Positions 23,157-30,186 of a stretch of 64,000 nt of DNA are shown here, one piece after another. Every line of letters begins with the position of its first letter. The first letter of the stretch is position 1. The position numbers and the translations under genes are program-made. The notes under the pieces were generated by a model that was not told where the DNA came from, ran no database searches, and saw nothing but the letters and a program-made list of their open reading frames with translations. The DNA lies in contig JAEDCN010000003.1 of the NCBI GenBank assembly GCA_016294105.1, forward strand, positions 1 to 64,000, given 5' to 3'. This DNA is from Treponema sp. GTDB taxonomy: Bacteria; Spirochaetota; Spirochaetia; Treponematales; Treponemataceae.

Positions 23157-23468
23157 TTAGGCTCCCTCCCCAAGGACCTTGGGCACACGGAAGTAGCCGT
23201 CAAGGAATTCCTCGGAAATCTTTTTTACGTCGGGAATATCCAATCCCTTTACCACATCGTCATCACGCAATTTATCTGATTCGGTGGCTGGGTAGGCATC
23301 GTAGGGATTTTCGTTGTGGGTAAACTCAGACAAAATATCAAAATATCCAACGATTTGGTCAACCTGCTCCCGCAAGGTGGTCAGGTTCGTACTCTCCGGT
23401 GACAACCGGGACAGGTACAGGAGGGCATCAAGGGTTCCCTCATCAATCTTTCGACTCTCACTGCTCAT
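23157..23468 (-). CDS. gatC: aspartyl/glutamyl-tRNA amidotransferase subunit C
   Basis: This encodes 103 residues: an N-terminal helical region (LDALLYLSRLSPE) and an extended tail that wraps GatA, with the VDQIVGYFDILSEF core of GatC proteins. It is the first gene of gatCAB. It is slightly longer at the end than typical GatC (about 95 residues). Confidence 0.92.
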   Translation of the reverse strand: MSSESRKIDEGTLDALLYLSRLSPESTNLTTLREQVDQIVGYFDILSEFTHNENPYDAYPATESDKLRDDDVVKGLDIPDVKKISEEFLDGYFRVPKVLGEGA

Positions 23469-23556
23469 ACTAGATCCTTATTCTATGAATACTACTGTAT
23501 TTTGGTGATTTGTTCAATAAACTTTTTATTTAGGAGGGGACACCCCCTCTACTCAA

Positions 23557-23693
23557 AGTATAGCTCCATGAACGAAAGAGTTGGGGCAACAGGGAAATTC
23601 CGAGGCCAGGCGCCCTCTGAGCGAAGCGAAGTGTAAGCCTGGACTTGGTTTCCCTGTTGCCCCTTTCACTTTCAATTCACCTATGCTATACTG
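23557..23693 (+). repeat. intergenic repeat element, copy 1, ending in a promoter
   Basis: The last 79 bases (23615-23693) are identical to 26370-26448, and the first 20 or so match 26308-26329; the middle differs. In this copy GGGGCAACAGGGAAA (23584-23598) pairs with TTTCCCTGTTGCCCC (about 23649-23663), and CCAGGC with GCCTGG inside, giving a long hairpin. The end holds TTTCAC, 17 bp and TATACT (23687-23692) preceded by TGC. The ATG of the next gene is 8 bases after the -10, so transcription should start at or next to it. Confidence 0.7.
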
Positions 23694-23699
23694 CACCTC

Positions 23700-24305
23700 A
23701 TGTCTTTACTTTCTGACAGCAAACGCTGCTGGCCCCTGCTCATGGCCAATGCCCTCTACTACCTGTTCACCGGAATGTCCGAGTCGGTGATTGCAAAGCA
23801 TGTGTACGAGCTGCTTTCTCCCCGGCTCATTTCCCTCCAGACTGTCATCGGCTGGAGCGGTGGCATTATCCTGGGCATTGCCTGGTCACGCTTCGGCAAG
23901 AAAATGTTTCCCCTGCTGATTCCCATCTTCACCCTCCAGATGATTGCCAGCGTGCTCTACTTCATCTATGCGGAGGCCACCCTGAACATGTTCATCTTCT
24001 GGGTCATCAGCATGGGCATGTACATCTTCTTTGGCGGGTTGGCAGACAAAATCTTTGAGGGTGCCTGCGCCTGGTTCTTCAAGAAATCCGAGGAGCGGGC
24101 CTCCTTCGACAACCTGGAGGACATGGTGGCCTGCATCACCGGCTTTTCCGGCTACCTCATCTCCATGATTTATGTTCCCAGCCTGCGGATGGCTATCCTG
24201 TTCAACTTCCTGGCCACCTTCAGTTGGTGCCTCGGGATCCTCGTCTACAGCATCTCCCACAAGTCGGCCCTGGAGCTGGACACATCAGCAAGCCCTGTGG
24301 AGTAA
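23700..24305 (+). CDS. MFS-like half-size membrane transporter
   Basis: This encodes 201 residues with about six hydrophobic helices (15-33, 47-65, 70-90, 95-120, 148-168, 172-192) and a charged GRFGKK-type loop (WSRFGKKMF). It resembles one half of a major facilitator transporter. There is no Shine-Dalgarno; the promoter in the repeat element places the start of the mRNA at the ATG. It is GC-richer than its neighbours and is followed 5 bp later by a WYL regulator, so the two may form one unit. The substrate cannot be told. Confidence 0.6.
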   Translation: MSLLSDSKRCWPLLMANALYYLFTGMSESVIAKHVYELLSPRLISLQTVIGWSGGIILGIAWSRFGKKMFPLLIPIFTLQMIASVLYFIYAEATLNMFIFWVISMGMYIFFGGLADKIFEGACAWFFKKSEERASFDNLEDMVACITGFSGYLISMIYVPSLRMAILFNFLATFSWCLGILVYSISHKSALELDTSASPVE

Positions 24306-24310
24306 AAGCC

Positions 24311-25312
24311 ATGACACGAAAGAAAACAAATCCCCAGATGCACCGATTCCAGCTCATAGACCGCATCATCTGCGAGGAGGACTACCCTTCCTTCTATTTC
24401 ATCCTGGAGGAGCTGCGGAAGCTGCTGAAGGACGAAAAATTCTCCGAGCCCACCTTGCGGCGGGATTTGCGGTATATGCGGAAAAACCTTGGCGCCCCCA
24501 TCGTCTATGACAGCAAGAAGGATGGCTACTACTATTCCGCCCCCTTCAACTTTCCCCTCAGCAGCCTGACGGAGGAGGAAATCATCTTGCTGGGCATCAT
24601 CCAGAAGCTCATTGCAAAATATGCCGACGCAAATCCCATCTACAAGAAGGCAGCCAGTCTCATCGGCAGTCTCTATCCCTCCACCCAGCACATTCCCCTG
24701 CTGGACCGCATTGTAGTGGCCCGTGGCCCCATGCCGATTTTCAATCAAGACATTCTGAACACCCTACTCCACGCCATGGGGAGCAACAGGGTAATCGACT
24801 TCATCTACCGCAGCTTTTGGGAGCCGAACCAGTCCCTGCGCACGGTGCTGCCCTGCCAGCTTGTGCTGGACAACGGCCAGGTGTTCCTGTACGCCGCCGA
24901 CGAGAAGAACCATGACCACATCCGCCTCTACGATGTCCACAAGATTTACGAGCTCCAAGTGTTGAACCGAACCTTTACCCTGCCTAAAAATTGGCAGTCT
25001 GTGGCGGCCTTTGAGCAGGGACGGTTTGGCCCCTTCCAATACGACGAGTCCTATGACTTCAAGATTGCCTTTTACGGCCGTGTTGCCCGAAAACGGATCC
25101 ACCGGTACATCTGGGCAGACGACCAGTATCTAGATGAATTTCCCCAAGAAGAAAAGACCATCCTCTCCTTCTCCTCATCCCAGTGGATTCCCATACAAGA
25201 ATGGCTCCTCTCCTTTGGCAGCGATGCCATCCCCCTGGAGCCGGACTGGTTTGTGCAGGACTGGAAGGAGTCCGTCAGGAAGATGGCGGAAAACGCCCGA
25301 ATACTGCCGTAG
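24311..25312 (+). CDS. WYL-domain transcriptional regulator
   Basis: This encodes 333 residues from the ATG at 24311. The N-terminal part (RIICEEDYPSFYFILEEL...SEPTLRRDLRYMRKNLGAPI) is a winged-helix DNA-binding domain of the DeoR/YafY type, and residues about 150-220 (IDFIYRSFWEPN...LPCQLVLDNGQVFLYAADEK) form the WYL domain, followed by a C-terminal extension. WYL proteins bind nucleic acids or nucleotides and often regulate defence or stress genes. It is GC-rich like the upstream gene and has a long overlapping frame starting inside it, which I did not adopt. Confidence 0.8.
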   Translation: MTRKKTNPQMHRFQLIDRIICEEDYPSFYFILEELRKLLKDEKFSEPTLRRDLRYMRKNLGAPIVYDSKKDGYYYSAPFNFPLSSLTEEEIILLGIIQKLIAKYADANPIYKKAASLIGSLYPSTQHIPLLDRIVVARGPMPIFNQDILNTLLHAMGSNRVIDFIYRSFWEPNQSLRTVLPCQLVLDNGQVFLYAADEKNHDHIRLYDVHKIYELQVLNRTFTLPKNWQSVAAFEQGRFGPFQYDESYDFKIAFYGRVARKRIHRYIWADDQYLDEFPQEEKTILSFSSSQWIPIQEWLLSFGSDAIPLEPDWFVQDWKESVRKMAENARILP

Positions 25313-25341
25313 GCTGACAGGCACGGTGCGGCAGTGGGATT

Positions 25342-25581
25342 CTATTCCGGCAGGCTTTTTTCGTACAGGGTGAAAGGACAGAAGTCCTGGCCACTTGCCC
25401 ATTCCAAATCACCATGTATCACTGAAACTTGAGAAAAAACAGCAGGATTCTGGAGCGCACGATAATATGGATGGGAAAGATTTGGGGTAAAATCATATAG
25501 GCGAGCCTCTCCGTTGTCATAGTATAAATGCAAATGGTAGGCAGTATCAGCTCGCACCGATACCAGCTTGGGATAGGTCAT
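25342..25581 (-). CDS. DUF2442 protein, copy 1
   Basis: This encodes 79 residues of the DUF2442 type: YPKLVSVRADTAYHLHLYYDNGEARLYDF, then HGDLEWASGQDFCPFTLYE. DUF2442 genes typically follow DUF4160 genes in a small two-gene unit of unknown, possibly toxin-antitoxin-like, role. Here the ATG overlaps (ATGA) the stop of a 17-codon DUF4160 stump. It converges with the WYL gene. Confidence 0.8.
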   Translation of the reverse strand: MTYPKLVSVRADTAYHLHLYYDNGEARLYDFTPNLSHPYYRALQNPAVFSQVSVIHGDLEWASGQDFCPFTLYEKSLPE

Positions 25582-25631
25582 GCGTCCAGTCCTTTTATCA
25601 GAATTCCAAAAAAAGAAGAAATCAATGGCAT
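25578..25631 (-). pseudogene. truncated DUF4160 gene (17 codons)
   Basis: It starts ATG at 25631 and reads MPLISSFFGILIKGLDA. The first ten residues match the start of DUF4160 proteins (MP.IS.FFGI.I), but the remaining 65-70 residues of the family are missing and a TGA follows. The stop is overlapped by the DUF2442 start. It may now act only as a leader peptide that couples translation to DUF2442. Confidence 0.65.
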
Positions 25632-25909
25632 AGGTTCACCTTCCGAATTTCATTTTACTTGCAACGTATTCCTTCTGCAAGAGGTTTGCCTGCCCGCTGA
25701 ACCCCACAAATTCTGCATTTTTTCCCAAAAAATGCAGGCCAGCTATCTCTTGTAGTTACTAGTATTACCCCCCCCCACACACTATACAAATATAATTGTA
25801 AATGAAGAAAAAAGGTGAAAAAGTCAAATTTTTTTTCAATGCTATCACTAGTTGATACCACCTATGGTGTGTAATAGGGCAATTATTTTACTCATAAAGG
25901 AGATTTTGT
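25632..25909. promoter_or_regulatory. intergenic region with perfect hairpin, C9 tract and promoter
   Basis: CTGCATTTTTT CCC AAAAAATGCAG (near 25715-25740) is a perfect 11-bp hairpin and may terminate transcription both ways. A run of nine C (25768-25776) lies where a -35 box should be for TATAAT (25791-25796), with 17 bp between. The downstream gene is a decayed outer-membrane protein gene. Homopolymer tracts at promoters vary expression of outer-membrane proteins in Treponema pallidum; the same use here is inference. Confidence 0.55.
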
Positions 25910-26270
25910 ATGCAGAAGAAAGTATTGGCAGTGGCCGCAGTGCTGGCCCTGTTTGTGTGTGGTGGAGCCTTTGCTCAGGAAGCAGAAGTGCCGGAGGCAG
26001 GAATGCCTGAAACAGAAGTTCCCGCAGTGGAAAGCAGTTCTAGCGGAGGAAGACCTGCCTTACATAGGAGCAACATGGACTTTCACTGACTGGATGATTC
26101 AACCTTATGCAGGACTTGGCTTTGGTATTGCTTTTGCACTTCTCAATCCTGAAGTCGAAACAACAATTACAGAGACACATTATGGTATTAAGGGGGATCC
26201 AGATAAATATGATGAGCAACATTTCTACACCCTCTTTAACTTTGTTCTTGGTGCTGTCTACCATTTCTAA
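25910..26270 (+). pseudogene. decayed outer-membrane protein gene
   Basis: A good ribosome site (AAAGGAG) and ATG at 25910 begin a signal peptide (MQKKVLAVAAVLALF...GGAFAQ) and a short acidic linker, but the frame stops at 26087 after 59 codons. From about 26040 another frame continues with YIGATWTFTDWMIQPYAGLG and ends FNFVLGAVYHF, the terminal Phe typical of beta-barrel outer-membrane proteins. A deletion plus frameshift of a larger barrel gene explains this. The start alone could still yield a small secreted peptide. Confidence 0.7.
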
Positions 26271-26307
26271 GCTAATTTGTGTTTAGAATCAGCCCCATCT
26301 ATCTAGC

Positions 26308-26448
26308 AGTATAGCCCAATGAACGAAAAACTCGGTGGAGGATGCCAGCGGGTGCCTACCGATGCCGAACTCTGAGCGAAGCGAAGTGTAAGCCTGGACT
26401 TGGTTTCCCTGTTGCCCCTTTCACTTTCAATTCACCTATGCTATACTG
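26308..26448 (+). repeat. intergenic repeat element, copy 2, ending in a promoter
   Basis: It shares its left end (ATGAACGAAA) and its last 79 bases with the element at 23557-23693, but has a different 40-bp middle (CTCGGTGG...CTACCG) that cannot pair with the right arm as copy 1 does. It ends in TTTCAC, 17 bp and TGC-TATACT (26442-26447); the next ATG begins 7 bases later. Confidence 0.7.
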
Positions 26449-26453
26449 ACCCC

Positions 26454-27437
26454 ATGGGAAATTCAACTAAGAAGTCTAGTAGTAAAACTACTACAAAGAA
26501 GGCTACTTCGAGCAAATCTCACAAGAAGCAGCAGAAAAAATCTGGTGGCTTTATTGCCATTGTTTGTATCGTGATTGTTGCAGTGGGCCTTCTCTATCTT
26601 TTTGGTCCACGGGAAACAATGATTCATCTGGTGTATGAGTATACAGGAATCGTCCTGCCAGAAGCCCTGCCTTGGGAATACAAGGATTCAGTGGTGGTGA
26701 CAGATTCTGACATGGCTACACCACAGCTAGCAGGAGATTTGCCCCAGGGACTTGAAATTCCCCTTTGTGCCCATACTTCCGACAGCCATGAGATTCACGA
26801 GTATTTAGGTTTTAGTCTCTGTTACCGTGAAAAATATGAGCAGGCTGAATGGGTTGCTTACGAAATCAATACAGATGAGCTGGTAAAGGCCACCAATCGT
26901 ACTGACGACTTTCGTCCTGACCCAAAGATTTCCACTGGTTCTGCCACCTTGGCTGACTACAAGGGTTCTGGTTATGACCGAGGACACTTGGCTCCTGCTG
27001 CAGACTTGGCATATAGCAAGGAAACCATGAGTGAATCTTTCTATATGAGTAATATGAGTCCCCAAACTGGTGGCTTGAATCGTGGTGTATGGAAAGATTT
27101 GGAAGCAGAAGTTCGAGAATGGACAGAGGCTTTTGGTAGCATTTATGTTATTAGTGGACCAGTTTTGGAAAAGGACAGCTATCCCACCATTGGTGAAAAC
27201 AAGGTTGCCGTTCCAGAATACTACTACAAGGTACTCTTTGCTCCCGAAGGAAAGGATGGCAAGCCCCAGATGATTGCCTTCTTGATGCCTAACGAAAAGC
27301 TGAAGGAAGATTACTTTGCCTTTGTTGTTCCTGTAGACGAAGTTGAAGCACGAACAGGATTGGACTTCTTCCACAGCCTAGACAAGGCATCTCAAGATGC
27401 ACTGGAAGCCCGTTCTAACCCAGAAGCCTGGAAATAA
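26454..27437 (+). CDS. membrane-anchored DNA/RNA non-specific endonuclease (NUC/EndA)
   Basis: This encodes 327 residues from the ATG at 26454. A longer in-frame start at 26400 lies upstream of the promoter and is rejected. A Lys/Ser/Thr-rich N-terminus is followed by one membrane helix (about residues 27-45, IAIVCIVIVAVGLLYLF), so the enzyme faces the periplasm. The active-site motif is YDRGHLAPAAD with the downstream Asn in NMSPQTGGLNRG, both intact. NUC nucleases degrade extracellular nucleic acid for nutrition or defence. It is 20 bp upstream of the zinc transporter genes and may be co-transcribed. Confidence 0.88.
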   Translation: MGNSTKKSSSKTTTKKATSSKSHKKQQKKSGGFIAIVCIVIVAVGLLYLFGPRETMIHLVYEYTGIVLPEALPWEYKDSVVVTDSDMATPQLAGDLPQGLEIPLCAHTSDSHEIHEYLGFSLCYREKYEQAEWVAYEINTDELVKATNRTDDFRPDPKISTGSATLADYKGSGYDRGHLAPAADLAYSKETMSESFYMSNMSPQTGGLNRGVWKDLEAEVREWTEAFGSIYVISGPVLEKDSYPTIGENKVAVPEYYYKVLFAPEGKDGKPQMIAFLMPNEKLKEDYFAFVVPVDEVEARTGLDFFHSLDKASQDALEARSNPEAWK

Positions 27438-27457
27438 ATCATAAAACTGGAGTCTTT

Positions 27458-28384
27458 ATGAAAAAGGAACAGTCTCATTTTACAACTGAAGAAAAAACTA
27501 GGACTGGCAATCTACCTCAAAATGGCTCCAGTTTCCACTTTAAGCCCTTGGGACAAGAAGGTTCTTCCTCTCCCAAGGCCCATCATCTTAAAAACCACAT
27601 CTGCGACCATCACGGTTGCACCCGTTGTCTGGAGCGCCATCCAAACCAGAAATCCCACCACGTGTGCTGCACCAAAATACAGGATCTTTCTGTCACCTCA
27701 GCTTCTGGCCCTATTCTAGACAAGGTGAACCTTCACATCCACTGCGGTGAGCTTACAGCCATCATCGGACGCAATGGAGCGGGAAAAACTACCTTCTTCA
27801 AGACACTGTTGGGAGAGATTCCTCATACGGGAGAAATCCACTTTATGAAGGATAGCTGTGCCTGTACCTCTAGCCCTCGCTTTGGCTACGTGCCCCAGCA
27901 GCTGGCAGTGGATGCCAATAGTCCTGTCTCCGTCAGTGATTTGGTGCTTGCAAGCCTAACCCGCCGTCCTGTGTGGCTTCCTCCCCGAAAAAAGGATGTG
28001 GAGCTGGTTCGGCAGGTCTTGTCCATCACTCAGGTGGAAACCCTAGCTACTCGTCGTGTCTGTGATTTGTCTGGCGGTGAGCTTCAACGAGTTATGCTGG
28101 CTTTGGCAATTCATCCAGTGCCTGATATCCTACTTTTGGATGAGCCTGTTTCTGGTGTAGACCGAGCAGGACTTTCCCTGTTCTATCAGCTGGTATCAGA
28201 TTTGCGGCACACCCACGACATTACCATCCTGCTGATTTCCCACGACCTAGACTTGGTGGCTCGCCATGCAAACAAGGTGGTGATTCTAGACAAGACCATT
28301 GTGGCAGAGGGATTGCCTCAGGAAGTGTACAGCACGCAAGCCTTCCGTAATATTTTTGGTGAACAAGGAGCTTGTTATCTATGA
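27458..28384 (+). CDS. znuC: zinc-type metal ABC transporter, ATP-binding protein
   Basis: This encodes 308 residues. The ABC ATPase core has Walker A GRNGAGKTTFFK (near 102), the signature LSGGELQRV (near 206) and Walker B ILLLDEP. A family-atypical N-terminal extension of about 75 residues contains HHLKNHICDHHGCTRC and HHVCC, 9 His and 5 Cys between residues 42 and 71, apt for binding zinc. It overlaps znuB by four bases. No substrate-binding protein gene is adjacent. Zinc or manganese is the likely substrate; zinc is favoured by the metal-binding tail. Confidence 0.85.
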   Translation: MKKEQSHFTTEEKTRTGNLPQNGSSFHFKPLGQEGSSSPKAHHLKNHICDHHGCTRCLERHPNQKSHHVCCTKIQDLSVTSASGPILDKVNLHIHCGELTAIIGRNGAGKTTFFKTLLGEIPHTGEIHFMKDSCACTSSPRFGYVPQQLAVDANSPVSVSDLVLASLTRRPVWLPPRKKDVELVRQVLSITQVETLATRRVCDLSGGELQRVMLALAIHPVPDILLLDEPVSGVDRAGLSLFYQLVSDLRHTHDITILLISHDLDLVARHANKVVILDKTIVAEGLPQEVYSTQAFRNIFGEQGACYL

Positions 28385-29223
28385 GTTTTTGGTATGCTTT
28401 CATTGACACCATTCTTCCCTTTAGTTGGCTTGAACCAAACTTTATGAAAAATGCCCTATTGGCAGTGCTGGTGGCAGCTCCCCTCTTTGGCACACTGGGA
28501 AGTTTTGTGGTATCCAACAAAATGTCTTTTTTTTCCGATGCCATTGGTCACTCTGCCCTTACAGGAATTGCCTTTGGAGTACTTTTAGGTATAAAAGAGC
28601 CCATGGTAGCTATGGTGGGCTTTAGCCTAATTTTGGGCTTTGCCATTATCACCGTAAAAAACAAGGGAAAAAGCTCTGCCGACACCATCATCGGTGTCTT
28701 TTCCTCCACCTCCGTGGCATTGGGACTGGTGCTTCTTTCTGCCACAGGAAATTTTGCCCGCTACCAAAAATACCTCATTGGAGACATTCTCAGCATTACC
28801 CCAAAAGAAATTGCCTTGCTGGTGGCAGTGGCAGTAGTGACAGCCATTCTTTGGATTTTCCTCTATAACAAAATGCTACTCACAAACCTTCACCGTACCC
28901 TGGCAAAAAGCCGCGGCATTCCTGTTTTTGCCACAGAACAAGTATTTGCCCTGCTGACAGCCCTCATTGTTACTACCTCCATCCGTTGGACTGGCCTTCT
29001 CATCATTAATTCCTTGCTGGTGCTTCCTGCAGCGGCAGCCCGCTTTGTTACCCGCAACAGCAGAAGCTACCTGCTGGTGGCCATGGTTATTTCCTTGGTG
29101 TCAAGCATCTTAGGACTTGCCCTCTCCTACTACATTGGAGCTGCCTCTGGAGCCACCATTGTGTTGGTAAACGGGGCCATCTTCTTGGTTTGCCTGGGAA
29201 TCGGTACGGTGGGGAAGCGGTAG
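28381..29223 (+). CDS. znuB: zinc-type metal ABC transporter, permease
   Basis: This encodes 280 residues from the ATG at 28381, which overlaps the znuC stop. About eight membrane helices and the conserved SDAIGHSALTGIAFG segment place it in the ABC-3 family of metal permeases (ZnuB/MntB). It is the last gene of the unit; the binding protein must be encoded elsewhere. Confidence 0.88.
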   Translation: MSFWYAFIDTILPFSWLEPNFMKNALLAVLVAAPLFGTLGSFVVSNKMSFFSDAIGHSALTGIAFGVLLGIKEPMVAMVGFSLILGFAIITVKNKGKSSADTIIGVFSSTSVALGLVLLSATGNFARYQKYLIGDILSITPKEIALLVAVAVVTAILWIFLYNKMLLTNLHRTLAKSRGIPVFATEQVFALLTALIVTTSIRWTGLLIINSLLVLPAAAARFVTRNSRSYLLVAMVISLVSSILGLALSYYIGAASGATIVLVNGAIFLVCLGIGTVGKR

Positions 29224-29232
29224 AAGGAGAAT

Positions 29233-29684
29233 GCCTCACCCCACCGAATTGATGTGGGTGATGGCATAGTGCTAGGACGTGAAAAGCATCTGAAGACTTG
29301 ACACAATCCCTCACATCCATGCATTGTATGGAGACCACCCTTAGAATAGAGGTACTAAATGATTGCAAGAATTAAAAGCATCAAGGCTATGGATGATTAC
29401 ACCCTTAAGGTTTCTTTTACTGATGGAAAGATTGTCCTCTATGATGTAAAGGAGGACATTGAAACCCTGCCCGGCTATAGCGACCTAAAAAACTGCCACG
29501 GATTATGGCAACAGGTACAAATCGATGAGAGTCGAACCTGTGTCTTCTGGAACGACTATATAGACCTTGCAAGCGATTCGATTTATAAATTCGGAATACC
29601 CACAGTTACTTGAAATACACAAATCATTAAATCCATAGCCCATCACGATATTCCACCTCACCCCACCGAATTGATGTGGGTGAT
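29233..29684. repeat. direct repeat of the ruvC 3' end flanking a DUF2442 gene
   Basis: The stretch starting CCTCACCCCACCGAATTGAT at 29233-29262 recurs at 29655-29684, where it is the true end of ruvC. Between the copies lie about 390 bp carrying the DUF2442 gene. Each copy can fold as CACCC/GGGTG. Either an insertion duplicated its target or a segment was copied in by recombination at the repeat. Confidence 0.75.
29359..29613 (+). CDS. DUF2442 protein, copy 2
   Basis: This encodes 84 residues: RIKSIKAMDDYTLKVSFTDGKIVLYDVKEDI, then LWQQVQIDESRTCVFWNDYIDLASDSIYKFG, the DUF2442 fold pattern. It is only distantly similar to the copy at 25342-25581 and has no DUF4160 partner upstream. It lies inside a segment bounded by ruvC-end repeats, so it seems recently inserted. 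Function unknown. Confidence 0.75.
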   Translation: MIARIKSIKAMDDYTLKVSFTDGKIVLYDVKEDIETLPGYSDLKNCHGLWQQVQIDESRTCVFWNDYIDLASDSIYKFGIPTVT

Positions 29685-30146
29685 AGCTGCTGCAAGGGCG
29701 TCGGCAGCGTGGTCGGGCTTGGGAACAACCTCCATGCCCAGTAAGAGCCGCACAAATTCCTGAACACCAGCCTTACCAGAAGAACCAGCTCCTGTTACCG
29801 ACTGCTTGATGATATTGGGGGTGTATTCCCCTAAGGGAACGCAATGCTGGGCAAGGCAGAGAGTTACTACCCCTCGAGCCTCCGCCACTGACATGGCACT
29901 AGAAACATTTTTAGCAAAGTACAAGGTTTCCATAGAAGCTTCTGTAGGCTGAAACTCCTGCACCAAAGCCACAAGGCGGGAATAAATCTTTAGAAGACGC
30001 TGGCCGTGGGGCTCCCCTGCTTCGGTAGAAATAACACCATAGGTTACAAGGTGATAACGATTGTTGTAAAAATCCACAATTCCATACCCAGTGGAAGCAA
30101 GACCAGGATCAATACCCAGCACACGTCGCACTTTTTTTTTAGACAC
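29658..30146 (-). CDS. ruvC: Holliday junction endonuclease RuvC
   Basis: This encodes 162 residues from GTG at 30146, or 157 from GTG at 30131; longer starts run into yebC. RuvC resolves Holliday junctions with RuvAB. Catalytic acidic residues are visible in VLGIDPGLASTGYG, SMETLYFAKN and KPDHAADALA. Length is normal. The first start lies directly after the T run of the yebC terminator and has no ribosome site, so expression probably depends on read-through. Confidence 0.92.
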   Translation of the reverse strand: MSKKKVRRVLGIDPGLASTGYGIVDFYNNRYHLVTYGVISTEAGEPHGQRLLKIYSRLVALVQEFQPTEASMETLYFAKNVSSAMSVAEARGVVTLCLAQHCVPLGEYTPNIIKQSVTGAGSSGKAGVQEFVRLLLGMEVVPKPDHAADALAAAITHINSVG

Positions 30147-30172
30147 AAAAAAACCGGAGCCATCGGCTCCGG
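30147..30172 (-). terminator. terminator between yebC and ruvC
   Basis: CCGGAGCC / GGCTCCGG (30154-30161 and 30165-30172) with a 3-base loop is followed on the minus strand by T7. This is a textbook intrinsic terminator for yebC. The ruvC GTG begins at the next base after the T run. Confidence 0.9.
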
Positions 30173-30186
30173 CCTTGCTGGCTGAA

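Noticed and set aside
24224..24310. Longer frame leading into the WYL regulator
   Set aside because: It overlaps the end of the transporter-like gene in another frame and does not extend the DNA-binding domain.
23557..26448. Integron attC sites for the repeat elements around small DUF genes
   Set aside because: I could not find paired core sites with the expected GTT/AAC ends, and no integrase of the integron type is present.
26400..26453. Longer start of the nuclease gene
   Set aside because: It would place the promoter TATACT inside the coding region and adds residues encoded by an intergenic repeat.
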